DNA of 64,000 nt from Ptychodera flava (Eukaryota; Hemichordata; Enteropneusta; Ptychoderidae): the NCBI RefSeq assembly GCF_041260155.1, contig NC_091930.1, forward strand, positions 3,867,907 to 3,931,906, in the 5' to 3' direction. The notes below the pieces were generated by a model. The model did not search any database, was not told the origin of the DNA, and saw only the letters and a list, made by a program, of their open reading frames with translations. Below are positions 12,601-22,049 of this stretch, piece by piece; position 1 is the first letter of the stretch; every line of letters begins with the position of its first letter. The position numbers were made by a program, and so were the translations under genes.

Positions 12601-15600
12601 TGGTAAAGTTGGACCTGTATACAGGGAACTGGGGGTGAAAGGGTTAAATGCGGTTGTATGTTGCCACATTCTGGTGTGGCACTTTGTAATGGCAGTAAAT
12701 TATATTGAAATGGAAAATCGTACTGCCACAAATTGCCACAAACTAAGTAAATATAAAGTTATTTATTGCATAGCCTGTAAGATTCATCTTCTGTTAAATC
12801 CAGATATACTAGTCACACAAAGACAGAAATGTTTGGCACTGTAGACTATCGCGATCATGTAACATGTCAGTAGATTGCTTGAAAATCACAACTATTACCT
12901 GGAGACACCAGTTCCCTCTAAACTAGTCAACATTCTCCATTGATAACAATGGGTCTGGACTAAACCATGGTGAAGAAATGGGTTGAAAAGGTTGACAACC
13001 AAGACAAGTTTAAAGGGACATAAGCTGTAACTTGTGGCAAGTTTTTCAGTATTCTGCTTCTGTATATCAACTACCGTGTCTGACCCTAATCCGTTTGTCG
13101 TGCTGAAATTTTGAGTATTCTTTTTGTCAACACAGCTTGTATGTGTGTAGTGATCATTGTTTATTGTTTACAAATGAATTCTATTTCGGACATCAATACA
13201 ATATTCAACAATAACAACGTAGATTATACTCATATAGGTGTTGATATGCTAAATACTTGGCATTGAATTACAGTTTAGGATTCAATGCAGAAAGTGCAGG
13301 GAAACCACAAAACAAAAGATCTGAAAGAATAGCCAAAAGATACAGCTTATGGAGCTTTAATTGTGTGTATTAAAGTCACAGCTTTATTGATAAATTGCCT
13401 GTATCCCCGCCATCTTTCAGGTGCTGCTGACCTGAACAGATCAAACAATGACTCCCTGCGTCCCGATGATCCAGCACTCTGGAACAAGAAGGATGAGAGC
13501 AAAGATGGTCTTGAGGGCGGTGTTCCACGGGGCGTCAGCGATGACTGGATGACAAGGCTGATGAACTCGCCCCTCTATCAGCAGCTGGTGGAGATGGAAG
13601 AAATGCTAAAGAGGAACGCTGGAGATGGAGCCATAGGATCAGGCGTCTATGGTAGGTCTCATAAAGCAGTGTTGGAAATGCTTGAAATGCAAGAAATTAG
13701 TATTCATTTATGCAAATGTGGGAATGAACATTGTTAGTGTATGCAAATTTAACAGCATGTCTGAAACGTTCTGGATGTGGAGTCATAGGATCGTATGTCA
13801 CTGTAAGGTTTTTGAAGGAGATGTTCTAATGCTTATTTGTAAAGCACGACAAATCGGCATGCAAAGTAGATGAGTGAATACTATTAACATATGCAAATCC
13901 AAATGTGAATCTGAAAAACTGAACTAATGTTTATGTACAAACATCGTTAAGTCTTCTGAATAAGACACCCTAGAAATGCATTGATTTGTTAAATTGTTCA
14001 GTTCGGTCCCACCATTCTTCAGTCCTGCCAATCAAACAATAGCAACTCAAACATTGTCATTTGAGAATGAATGTTCATCTACCTCAGTTGGTGTGGTGTG
14101 CTAGATAAATGAGTGAAAACACTTGATCGTTGTCTGATTCCATCTGTTTTGTGCCCAAATGAGAGTCCCACCAGATGACATCAAGTCATGCATGCTAGTT
14201 TCATTGAATGAAAACAGACAACCAGGCTAATTAATTTGACCAATGAGTTTTCTTTTGACTGCCAATTTACTCATCTAGTCATGAGATAAATATTGAATTG
14301 TATGGACTTGAATCTGATAATAGTCTCTGGGGACAGATCAGTTGTTAAACGGTAAATTACATGACCATGGGTGTACAGTAGGGGGATTACTGATGACGCA
14401 GCCATTTGCATACACTGGGCGGGAGTTTTTGAATTCTCATAGCATCGCTTTGAGCTTACGATAAATTTAAATAATCATGATGGGCACTTTTGGGACATAT
14501 GCAAGAGGGGTCAAATGGTCATACAAGGAACACCTTTCGAAACATACATGCGGTCTCCGACAAAAAGCGGAACATTTTTTCTTTTCATTTTTGACTCAAA
14601 TTTAGTCGCTATACATTCACAGACATCATACGCAAGATTCAATGACAATGAACGCCTTGAAACATGGCAAATTATGGATCCTGGGACCAAACACGGCACG
14701 TCCAATCAGTAGCGTGGCTTTTTTTTAATTTTTGCATAGATTTGCGATAATCCGGCTTTTATAGGGGAAGTTCCTGTTTAATAGTGTCTGTGAATCAAAT
14801 GATGGAAGATTTTCACTTTGAGGACCACTGTAGACAAAATGTTCAACTACTGACCAATTGGTCAAGCCTTTTCATTTCTTTTCATTCAATGGTTGCTAAC
14901 AAAAAAGGTACTGGTTTATAACATGTTGGATTTCCAATGGCCAGTGTGATGTTTTCAGTGTAGTCCTAAATGCCTAAAGGGAATGACAACACTGTGCTAC
15001 TTTGTACAAGACTACACCTTTTGGTCACATTTTCATCCTCATGATAACATCAACAGGATCATTAGTCTATCTAAAAATATACATTGTATCGTTTTGTAAA
15101 ATCCAGTACTTCAATCAACACATATTCACAGACTGCAAAGCTCAAAGTTCAACTTAATTAGTTAACCCTACTGAGGATTGCATTATCAGCGTGTTGTACA
15201 TGAAGTGGTGATACAATGATATGACAGCAGTGGAAGGCAGTTTAACGTTTTCATTTCAGCTAATTACTAATTTGTATATGTATTGACATTTTCCATTGAA
15301 GATTTACATGATGAATGTTGCTCGTTATATTGATCATAATAGTATAATGAAGTTACAAACTCTCGGCAATAGTGTATGAGAAATCTGCCAATTGACAAAT
15401 TGCTTCAGCATTTACTGAAACACGCAACGATTTTCAGATCATACCTAGTTAAATAAAGGATGTAACACAATGACGCGTGTGTAATGAACAGTGAACAAAA
15501 TATGTTTGTTTATGTTGTTTCATTGCCCAGGTTCCATAAATGACCCATTCCTTGACATCAAGGATGCGCAATGGATGTGCCACGGAGAGTTGACACCACT

Positions 15601-18362
15601 TGACATCAACGGCATCACGCCAAGCCAGTTCGTCATCTACCGCTTCGGCGTCTTCCTTCTACGCATGCTGCGACACCTCGTGAGGACCCCTGAAGTCACG
15701 CTTTTGTTGGCATCCAATCTCCCTCCAAACAACTACGACAGGAACATGTTCAGGAACTCTTTCTTCTATCAGCACGCCCAGAACATCCTGTTCGTCAGGC
15801 AAGAGAGGCTGGAGTCTGTCGGCGAGTTTATCATGGTAGTCCTCCACTGCATCGCGCACATTAAAGTCGGTGATCTGACAGATGATAGAAACCCACTTTT
15901 CCTCAGAGAATTCTTCAAGGTATGTTTAGGACAATTTGACCCCCTCCCCCCTCAATTTCAATTTGATAGGGGATTATGGTGGTATGCACCTCAAAAGTTG
16001 AAAGCCTTCAATTTTTGCTTTAACTTTGATTAATGAAATTTTCAAGAAGAAAAATCAGGTATCAGCATACAAAGTTTGGCTACTAGTTAAACCAATTAAC
16101 TAACATTTACCGATATTTGAAATTCAAAATGGCGGCCAACCCTGTGTTAACCCTATTGGGAGAAGAATATAGAGACACAACATTTAGGCATGTGGTGCAC
16201 AATTTCACTCTGCTCATCCAAAAATGATGCTGTTGTTTCACAGTGTCACTTTCAAACAACACTTCCTTCTAAAGTTATTGACACCATCATTCATCCATCA
16301 AATCATTCTGACTTGTCAATGATCTGTGCCGATCAACTTTCCATCAATACTTTGAGCCTTTAGAACATTTTCAAATTTGTTCCTATGATGTAGCTTGGGC
16401 TACATTAGCATTTCTCCATCACTTTGAGCAAAAAATTTCTTATTTCTTTGAAAAAGATGTTTCTTCTCTGTATTGTAAACAAAATTTGGCGTCACTAACA
16501 TTACAACTATGTAGTGATGTAAACATGAATGTTCGTTTCAACAATTGTCGATTTTGTTTTCTTGCTACAGTTGATGAACATCGTGTGCCAGGATATGTTC
16601 TTCTCAAGGTCACGCACAACTCCTGCCGCCAGTCACCTGACTGGTTTACCTTTGACCTCGAGCAAGACTGCCCTGGAGACAGCATTCGGGCACACCAAGT
16701 CGTCCGACGACAAGGCCAACGTGGTTGGAGAGTTGGTCAATGTCAAGGTCCAGGTACCTTCACAGGGAGAATTTGGCTCCTCAGTAAGTAATCTTAGTGA
16801 TGGTGCTCTTGAAATGATATGTCCTTTCCTCTGCTAGGTGATGTGGAGATGTTTACGAAATCATACATTTTTTTCAGCAAAAAGTTCCAAATGTATCCAT
16901 TCCTGTCCAAGGGTTACCATTAAGTCCTTTAAACCTATTCTTTGATATAATGGCCCAAGCTTTCTTTTAAAGAGCCATTACAGTATCTTTCAATGACATT
17001 TTTTCAACATTCATGTTTTTAATGTCAAGTACAATTTCGTGTTCCTATCTCAAAAGCATTTGAGATTAACAGTATTCAGCTTGTCAATTCAGCTTGTACA
17101 TGTGTAGATTGCATTGCTATCATTGACAAGTGAATTCTGATTTGGAGAAGAATTCAAACGACAAAAGTACTTGCAGTCTGTGTTCAAAAGCTAAATAGTT
17201 TGTGTTTTAACATGCCTTGGGAGTTGGAACAAGAACTTGCAATTGACATACAAAACAAAAATAGTGAAAAAAATGATCTAAACTTACAGCCTCTGGCCCT
17301 TTCAAATACGGCACCATGCCATGGCTAATGTACTCCGTATACTTCACAAGGACAGTTGACCATGCATGCTTGCCTTTACCTGTACTTGCTACATGCAATA
17401 AAGGGACAGATGCAAGTTTGCTGTTATGGGATCATAGTTGATAATATTCCTGTTCATCAAGTTCTCATTGCATGTTTATTTGTTCAATTTCCATCACAGA
17501 ACATCAGTGAACGTACTGCAGACTTCCAGCAGCAGACAACCAATGCCAGGCTGAGGGAGTTCCTGGCCAATCATGGTGGCGCTAAGATGTCAGGTGACTA
17601 TGTCGCAGGGCGAATCGGTGAATTGAAAGGCGAACAACCAAAGGAAGGGCCAACAAAGAGGTGAGCAATTAGGGCTGTTAGCAAATGACTGCATTGTTCT
17701 CTCATCAGTAAGCAAAAAGAAATATTTGTCAGAAAATTTGAAAGATGTTTTTGAAATTACACATGCAATAATAACAAGAATAAATTCACAGCTGACATCA
17801 AGTGTATCGATGAACACCAGAAAAGAAGTATCAACAGCTCAGGCCACAAGCTTCAGCAACAGCGACACATGGAACACTGACGAAATTTGCTATGTTTAGT
17901 AACAAACTTTGCATATATAGTAACAAACCTGCAACCATAAACAGCTTTGACTTAATAAACTGGTCTAATAATATCCATTATATTTGCTTAATGTATGCAT
18001 GGTGTATTTTCTTACGGCGATAAATGACCCGTGATTCATTCATTCTGTGGCTTTGTTACAGACCACCTGTCAAGAAAAGATCCTCAGGGCTGAAGAGCCC
18101 CAAGGAACTACTCACCATGCAGATCAACCAGATGGAGTCTCAACTGGACAACCTAAACACCCAGGTGGCCAAAGTGCTGTCCGACATCCAATCAGTGAGC
18201 GAGGGCATCTCCCGAGCGGAGACCACGCCCGAGGTGCAGACCGACTCGCTGAACGCACAGCTGACAAACTTGACCATGAAGAAGGACAATTTGATGAAGA
18301 CAATCTCTCAGCTGCAGGGAGAAATCATCAAGAAAGAACAGGAACGACAGACTGCAAAATAA
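418..18362 (+). CDS. Unrecognised long coiled-coil protein, 3' part of gene (13 exons)
   Basis: Thirteen plus-strand exons chain by consensus GT-AG sites: 418-660, 1852-2031, 2785-2901, 4202-4396, 5825-5992, 6606-6767, 7855-8014, 11447-11663, 13421-13651, 15531-15919, 16571-16783, 17500-17660 and 18062-18362. They encode about 910 residues. The first eight exons are rich in Glu, Lys, Arg and Gln with almost no Pro or Gly, which indicates a long charged helix or coiled coil. Exons 9-12 are less repetitive and exon 10 looks globular and conserved. The last exon returns to coiled coil and ends with TAA. The first visible exon is in phase 0 and has no start codon, so the 5' part lies before the window. 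I do not recognise the family. Similarity searches may label the N-terminal part 'trichohyalin-like' purely from composition. A structural, ciliary or cytoskeletal role is possible but is only a guess. Frames join cleanly everywhere except around exon 6606-6767. Confidence 0.85.
1011..1390 (+). mobile_element. MITE family D, full copy
   Basis: The element starts in TGTTTTTCTTACTTG and runs CTCCCCAAAGCATGTTGAGA, with an inverted counterpart (TCAACATGCTTTGGAGATTT) near 1240-1260. The arms therefore pair over roughly 40 bases. A second partial end near 1320-1385 suggests a nested or duplicated terminus. Confidence 0.65.
1443..1698 (-). mobile_element. MITE family A, inverted copy
   Basis: The copy is bounded by TTAAGGTAGTATG at the left and GGCGCATTCTACCTTAA at the right. 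The internal landmarks AAAATGGCCG, TGTGTTAA and CACAAGTGGTAGATCAGA are in inverse order relative to 6838-7188. It is shorter than the full length because part of one arm is missing. Confidence 0.75.
1852..2031 (+). CDS. Coiled-coil gene, exon 2 in view
   Basis: The acceptor CATCAG ends at 1851 and the donor GTGTGT starts at 2032. The 60 codons are in phase 0 at both ends. They encode MARLADNMEQEKMRQKKVL and then further charged helix (ERRKRQIASLKDKQEAEMG). The ATG that opens the exon is probably an internal methionine, because the reading frame continues from the upstream exon. Confidence 0.85.
2335..2430. repeat. (CATC)n/(CATA)n microsatellite
   Basis: CATCCATC grades into CATACATA with interruptions. 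Confidence 0.8.
2785..2901 (+). CDS. Coiled-coil gene, exon 3 in view
   Basis: A pyrimidine tract and GTGCAG acceptor end at 2784; the donor GTAAAG starts at 2902. The exon has 39 codons in phase 0 and encodes MRGKERGAIQEEAKEGGGS, then VEQMVYRVLRQRHLKETVNQ. It is less purely charged than its neighbours, with a short glycine-rich hinge in the middle. Confidence 0.75.
3829..3921 (+). mobile_element. Small inverted-repeat element, family C
   Basis: The element is 93 bp, with TTAACCCTTCCACCCCCAT at the left and GGTGGTGAAAGGGTTAA at the right. The interior includes AACATAGAAAACAATGGGGT. It is followed at once by a fragment of family A that shares the TTAA. Confidence 0.65.
4202..4396 (+). CDS. 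Coiled-coil gene, exon 4 in view
   Basis: The acceptor AACTTCAG ends at 4201 and the donor GTAAAT starts at 4397. The 65 codons, in phase 0, begin EEQMKRDRAAAIAEARSKM. They include a break, LVTNPGDMTEEELADRKED, that probably interrupts the helix before it resumes. Confidence 0.85.
4795..5070 (+). repeat. Degenerate minisatellite, unit about 12 bp
   Basis: TCTACATTGTAT-like units recur many times, partly as ACATTGTGTC. A short inverted section lies near 4950-4985 (GATGCAATGTACACACAATA). The open frames here are products of the repeat, not a gene. Confidence 0.7.
5825..5992 (+). CDS. Coiled-coil gene, exon 5 in view
   Basis: The acceptor ATACAG ends at 5824 and the donor GTACTT starts at 5993. 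There are 56 codons in phase 0, KQLSDFDKITAQKIEQAEK followed by DILPGLDVKHAHERLALKEK. The composition again predicts helix, with one Pro-Gly turn. Confidence 0.85.
6606..6767 (+). CDS. Coiled-coil gene, exon 6 in view, with a frame break
   Basis: The acceptor TTATCCAG ends at 6605 and a donor GTAAGA starts at 6768. The first third reads KLVKKYTDEANKAAADAKG in phase 0 but meets TGA at 6678-6680. From 6677 another frame reads MRELKDQMERIKAEKRKQDE and onward as typical coiled coil. Both halves look coding, so the frame changes within about 6660-6676. The phase at the end of the exon also does not match the next exon by one base. Likely causes are small assembly errors or an unseen micro-exon. 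A damaged allele is possible but less likely, since all other exons look intact. Confidence 0.65.
6838..7188 (+). mobile_element. MITE family A, full-length copy
   Basis: The element begins TTAAGGTAGAATGCGCC and ends GCGTTCTACCTTAA, about 351 bp, with no coding capacity. TTAA at both ends suggests either TTAA target duplication or TTAA as part of the terminal repeat. Inside are CCGCTTGTGGGGCGCATTTT and a stretch matching TTTTGAATNTCAAATAT of the other copies. Confidence 0.8.
7855..8014 (+). CDS. Coiled-coil gene, exon 7 in view
   Basis: The acceptor ATGCTTAG ends at 7854 and the donor GTAAAG starts at 8015. One leading base completes a split codon, followed by 53 codons beginning ALEDDIQRQAQKDEQRLKER. 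The exon ends in phase 0 after GESDEAKKK. The codon split does not agree with the preceding exon as sequenced. Confidence 0.8.
8015..10344. other. Intron of the coiled-coil gene, no feature seen
   Basis: AT-rich sequence with no coding-like frame, no clear repeat and no hairpin that I could support. The longest frame (8547-8786, minus) has the composition of non-coding DNA. Confidence 0.6.
10345..10779 (+). mobile_element. MITE family E, plus copy
   Basis: About 435 bp, bounded by TTAAACAGGAACTTCCCC and AACTTCCCGTTTAA, imperfect terminal inverted repeats that include TTAA. It matches the reverse complement of 14345-14781 along its whole length at roughly 80 percent by eye. It lies in the intron before exon 11447-11663. 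Confidence 0.8.
11447..11663 (+). CDS. Coiled-coil gene, exon 8 in view
   Basis: The acceptor ACTCACAG ends at 11446; the donor GTAAGC starts at 11664. The exon encodes KILADHEAAMKAWDEAQRKE and continues through RRNKKQRAELAKIEQAHSN in phase 0, ending in phase 1. It is the last exon of the long charged region. It follows the largest intron of the gene, about 3.4 kb. Confidence 0.85.
11680..11929 (-). mobile_element. MITE family A, inverted copy
   Basis: The copy runs from AAGTATGCATCTGGGAAGGG to TGTACTACCTTAA. It contains AATTCAAAATGGCCGCCAT and TGTGTTAACTCTA in inverse order. It sits directly after exon 11447-11663. Confidence 0.7.
12555..12647 (+). mobile_element. Small inverted-repeat element, family C
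   Basis: It begins TTAACCCTTTCACCACCATG and ends GGGGGTGAAAGGGTTAA, 93 bp, with ATTGTTTTCTATGGTAAAGT inside. This is the reverse of the copy at 3829-3921. A more decayed copy lies at about 12900-12990. Confidence 0.65.
13421..13651 (+). CDS. Coiled-coil gene, exon 9 in view (linker)
   Basis: The acceptor ATCTTTCAG ends at 13420 and the donor GTAGGT starts at 13652. The phase-1 join to the previous exon is exact. The product is a Pro- and Asp-rich linker (SLRPDDPALWNKKDESKDG) followed by a more structured block, SDDWMTRLMNSPLYQQLVEM. This marks the change from the helical rod to the C-terminal region. Confidence 0.85.
14345..14781 (-). mobile_element. MITE family E, minus copy
   Basis: About 437 bp, from TTAAACGGTAAATTACATGA to GGGGAAGTTCCTGTTTAA, in reverse orientation to 10345-10779. 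Shared blocks include GCATACACTGGGCGGGAGTT and AGGGGTCAAATGGTCATAC, inverted relative to the first copy. The short reading frames on both strands are not conserved genes. Confidence 0.8.
15531..15919 (+). CDS. Coiled-coil gene, exon 10 in view (globular block)
   Basis: The acceptor CATTGCCCAG ends at 15530 and the donor GTATGT starts at 15920. The 389 bases join in phase 1 and end in phase 0. The product includes DIKDAQWMCHGELTPLDING, RFGVFLLRMLRHLVRTPEVT, SNLPPNNYDRNMFRNSFFYQ and ESVGEFIMVVLHCIAHIKVG. The mix of hydrophobic helices and invariant-looking motifs points to a folded domain. GC content is clearly higher than in the flanking introns, as expected for a constrained exon. I cannot name the domain. 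Confidence 0.88.
15974..16165 (-). mobile_element. MITE family A, truncated copy
   Basis: The family landmarks GGTATGCACCTC, AAAAATCAGGTATCAG and TTCAAAATGGCGGCCAACC are present in inverse order. The far terminal repeat has been lost, and the left end is decayed. Confidence 0.55.
16571..16783 (+). CDS. Coiled-coil gene, exon 11 in view
   Basis: The acceptor TTGCTACAG ends at 16570 and the donor GTAAGT starts at 16784. The 71 codons in phase 0 begin LMNIVCQDMFFSRSRTTPA and end NVVGELVNVKVQVPSQGEFG. The exon is rich in Ser and Thr, which suggests a flexible stretch after the globular block. A second open frame over the same bases is a shadow. Confidence 0.8.
17010..17265 (+). mobile_element. 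MITE family D, copy in a later intron
   Basis: The copy opens with TTTTTAATGTCAAGTAC and closes with AACTTGCAATTGACATACAA, sharing TATTCAGCTTGTCAATTC and TGTACATGTG with the copies at 1 and 1011. More degenerate relatives can be traced at about 13095-13330 and 21060-21240. Confidence 0.6.
17500..17660 (+). CDS. Coiled-coil gene, exon 12 in view
   Basis: The acceptor CCATCACAG ends at 17499 and the donor GTGAGC starts at 17661. The 161 bases encode NISERTADFQQQTTNARLRE, then FLANHGGAKMSGDYVAGRIG and a Lys/Pro-rich tail. The exon ends in phase 2, which matches the last exon. Confidence 0.85.
18062..18362 (+). CDS. Coiled-coil gene, terminal exon
   Basis: The acceptor TTGTTACAG ends at 18061. 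One base completes an Arg codon, then PPVKKRSSGLKSPKELLTMQ leads into a clean coiled coil (QMESQLDNLNTQVAKVL, TMKKDNLMKTISQLQGE). The stop TAA is at 18360-18362. The heptad spacing of Leu, Met and Ile predicts an oligomerising C-terminal helix. Confidence 0.88.
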
Positions 18363-18549
18363 TATTTCAGTAACGGTAGGGAGCTGACATAGATATGACA
18401 GTTCATCAGACAGGGTAGTTATTAAAGAAGTAGCAATATGTCATACAACACTAAAAAATTCATTAACTAGGATTTTATTTTGAACAAAACAATAGTGCAT
18501 GATTTGTGAATAGGTATATAGTAAAATCTTAGTTCTTTTCAAAGTATGA

Positions 18550-18661
18550 AATAAATATTCTCATTTTTTTGTATGATATAAAAGTAGATTCAAAAATAGA
18601 TTGTGGGATTTTGAAAGTACGATACCGCAAGCAGATCTATACATTCTGTTAGTCAAATAAA
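18550..18661 (+). promoter_or_regulatory. Candidate polyadenylation signals of the coiled-coil gene
   Basis: AATAAA occurs at 18550-18555 and 18656-18661, about 190 and 295 bases after the stop codon. Another pair of AATAAA hexamers lies at 20568-20580 and could serve a long 3' UTR. Which is used cannot be told from sequence. Confidence 0.45.
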
Positions 18662-19452
18662 TCCAGTGTTAAGCGTTATGGAATAGCTAAGGACTATTAA
18701 ACCATGAGAATGGCTAAGTGACCCAAAAAGTAATCTGAAAATATAATGTCACATTTTGAAATAAGTACAAGCAGCAATATTGTTTACCTTCTATGGCTTG
18801 ACCTTATCACTGTGGAATACTGTGAAAAATACCTGACTGGCAATATTTCCTAGATTGTTATTTTTTGTGTGCAGAGCAATGCCTGTCGTCGTCCAAGAGA
18901 TGCGACACGCCAATCATCTCAACATTTACAGAATTCAAGCAGAGCACAGGTTTAATTTGGTTCACCTTTCAGTGTACAGTCATGTTCACATTTTCTGTCC
19001 ATGTTTTTTGAGAATAACTTGAAATGGTTTATAAATACGTTTTTCCGCTATTTGCAAGAGAAAATTCAATTAAAGAGGTTGGATTGTTATGAATATAGTT
19101 TATTGATCTCTGTATTATATTTTTTGATGGATTTGGAAATTAAAGCTAAATTTTGCAAGTGCACTCAATCATAATCGATTTTTTCACGTTCAGTACAAGT
19201 TTGTATGAATTCAAGGTACTGCAAGTGGTTTATTACCAAACTTAAGCTCTGCTGGTTATCTGCAGAGTCAAACCAAACAAGCATACGTCCACTTTCACAA
19301 ATCCATATTCATCAGATTGTTCATCACTTTGGATGAGGACTTCAGACTGTAATGATAGAAGTCAAATTCTCATCATAAATTCCTGTATATAGCAGACTTG
19401 TAAATATGCACTATATTATTCATTATTCATGATCTACAGGGCGTTGCATATA

Positions 19453-19630
19453 CAGTGAAACCTGTCCAAGCTGAACCCTGTCTAAACTTGAAACCTGTCT
19501 AAACTGAACCCTTTTCCAAGTCCCATTCCAATAGAACTCAATATTAAAAGGACCTCTATAAACCGAACACCTCTCCAAACCGAACAATTTTCTCAGTCCC
19601 TGAACAGTTTACTTTAGACAGGTTTTACTG
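19453..19630 (+). mobile_element. pogo/Tigger-like MITE with TA target duplication
   Basis: CAGTGAAACCTGTCC at the left and AGACAGGTTTTACTG at the right form inverted ends, flanked by TA on both sides. It is 178 bp and non-coding. Terminal CAGT with a TA duplication is typical of the Tc1/mariner-pogo superfamily. Internally it contains degenerate repeats of CCTGTCTAAACTGAACC. Confidence 0.65.
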
Positions 19631-22049
19631 TACATATGTTCTCATGGTTTGGTTCTGTATTGGCCACAGCATTTGTATTTTTCCGTCCTCTCTCCAATGG
19701 AACATTATGTATGGTGGTGAAAAAACAACCAAGATGATACAGAATAATAATATGCAAATACACTGGACTGTACAGGATGTAATGCCCAATGGGTGTTTAA
19801 TTGACGTAGCAAGTACATTATGTCTCAATGTTCACAGTTCCAGTGCTTTAAGTCCAGCAATACTTTTTACCATGGTAACAATCTATTTTTAGAAAGTGAC
19901 ATTTGCACTAGATACAATGAAACAGTCCATCCATTCAACACTCTGTCTATTTCAATTGCTACTTATTGCCACATAAAATTTGTACAATCCATTTGTAACT
20001 CTTTTTTTTTAGTTTTATTTTTTCACTTAATGTAATTATATTTTTCAGAGTTTTATATCTTCTAAAATGATATGTATAAATTTCTCCTGGAATGATTATT
20101 TCTCTTGCTTCCATTTAAAAAAAAAAAACGGGTTAATTTCCGTCCACTGTGTATATGGTTGTGAAGTGTGCATATTAACAACTTACACAACTTCAAAGTT
20201 CTACATTACATTCCAAGATAGCACTTCTTTGTACATAATTTGGATAATTGTGAATTCCTTTATTTTTATGATTCTTGTAAAATTTACCTAAGGCTGGTTT
20301 TTTTTTCTGATTTTCAAATAATGTATAACCCATGACAACAGTCTGTATATGACTGTGGGAGAACGTGGTATTGTATCAAACGCTTCACAGATTTCAACAT
20401 ATCACTGTGATCAGAAGTACATAATAGCACAATTTCTTTGTTATGGGTTGATAGCTCAGTTTCAGCAATACAAAAGTACTGTACTCTTATATATTCAAGA
20501 CTATGGCTGTAATCAATTTCGATTTGTATATTTACATACTTTACATATTTTTTATATGTATATTTCCAATAAATAAAAGTAGTAGATTTATGCATCACCC
20601 ATCAGTGGCTCTTTCGCATTATTTTTCACAATGATGGTAGTGATAGGCAGACTCGTATAGCATGAACAATTAAGGTGCAAATAACTTTAATTTTGCATGA
20701 TTTTAAGTACCCACTGACAAAGTCCAGGGGACTTCTAGATTTTGTCGTGTCCATGTGTGCGTCTGTTTACACAAATTTCTCAGAGAGCAGTTTCTTTCAA
20801 ACTTGGTACAAGGATTACTCCCTATGTCATACATATGCACATTAATTTGTTTATGATACATTCCAATAAGACCATTACTTCCCTCAACAGTTTCTAAATC
20901 ATTAACCAAGTTGGGATGATGCCATTGACAGTGATCTGTTTTCATTTTTTTCGCTTTGTTTATAAATTACATGTTCTTGTCCTGCTCTCCCAAATATATG
21001 AAAACACCAACTTTTTCACTTATCAGCTCAGCGTCTATGTATGGTAATGTACTGTCATTGTTAACATTTAAGTTCTTGTCCAGACAAGAATGAACACAAC
21101 AACAACAAATAAACACTGCAGTCAACACATGTACAGGCTGATAAGGTTGATAACCTCAACATCGTTTATCTGAACTTAGTAGAACAAGAAACTTATCTGA
21201 CATTAAAAACAAAAATAGTGAGAAAAATCACCAAATGTTATAATCACTTCTGTATACAAATACTGTTTACACAATTAAGTATGATCATTTCCATAATTTT
21301 TGAGCTCAAGATTCAGATTGCTATAGGAATATCATAGTATCTTCAATGTATATAGCAAATTTCATCAAACTTTGGTCAAGTCAATTCAGATGTATATATC
21401 CTTAATTAGAAAATTCATAAAATATGCAAATTAGAAATTGGCTGAAGTAAAAATGCTTAATGACTTTCAGTAATGTGAAACATAATATCTTCAATAAACA
21501 TACCAAATTTCGTTAATTTTGAGCAAGTCCAATGCAGACATATTCCCAGTTAGGAAAGCTAATCGAATATGCAAATTGGCTATTTTCATGTCACCCTTTT
21601 ATGTCTTTCATGGCACATAAATAATTATGTGATCAACATTTGCATCAAATCTCATTCAGTTCTGTGAAGCCGTTTCCAATGAATGTCTGTTTTCTAAAAT
21701 CATTAATTCTGTAAATTGGTATGACATTTGCAAGCTACATCCATCCAAAACTTATCAATTCTTGCCATTCTCAAACAATCTCTTTAACAGATATGATTCT
21801 GAGCCGATGAGCCATTCTTAAGATATCGGACCACCAGACACAGACATACGAGCATCACTTCAACATGAACTCACATATGCGAATACATGAGCTAAAAGTG
21901 TGTCGACTCCATGTCCAGTAAAGGTATAGATAAACCCTGGTTTTACCATTATACTTGCATAATTTGACAGATATTTTGGAAAAAAAATGTGTGTATGAAA
22001 CTGTTTGCTCACAAGCTATCAATCTAAGCCAAACAGCGAGTCATCCTGG
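19631..22049. other. Non-coding flank with worn repeats
   Basis: AT-rich. Around 20700-20830 is a stretch containing GTCCATGTGTGCGTCTGTTTA that looks like a fragment of a dispersed repeat. A worn family D fragment is at about 21060-21240. No gene is supported. Confidence 0.5.
21300..21570 (+). repeat. Two divergent direct repeats of about 135 bp
   Basis: The blocks share ATCTTCAATNTATANNAAATT, GTCAAGTCNATNCAGA and AATATGCAAATT. The first copy is at about 21335-21440 and the second at about 21470-21575. They precede the 330-bp array, but the sequence differs. Confidence 0.5.
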
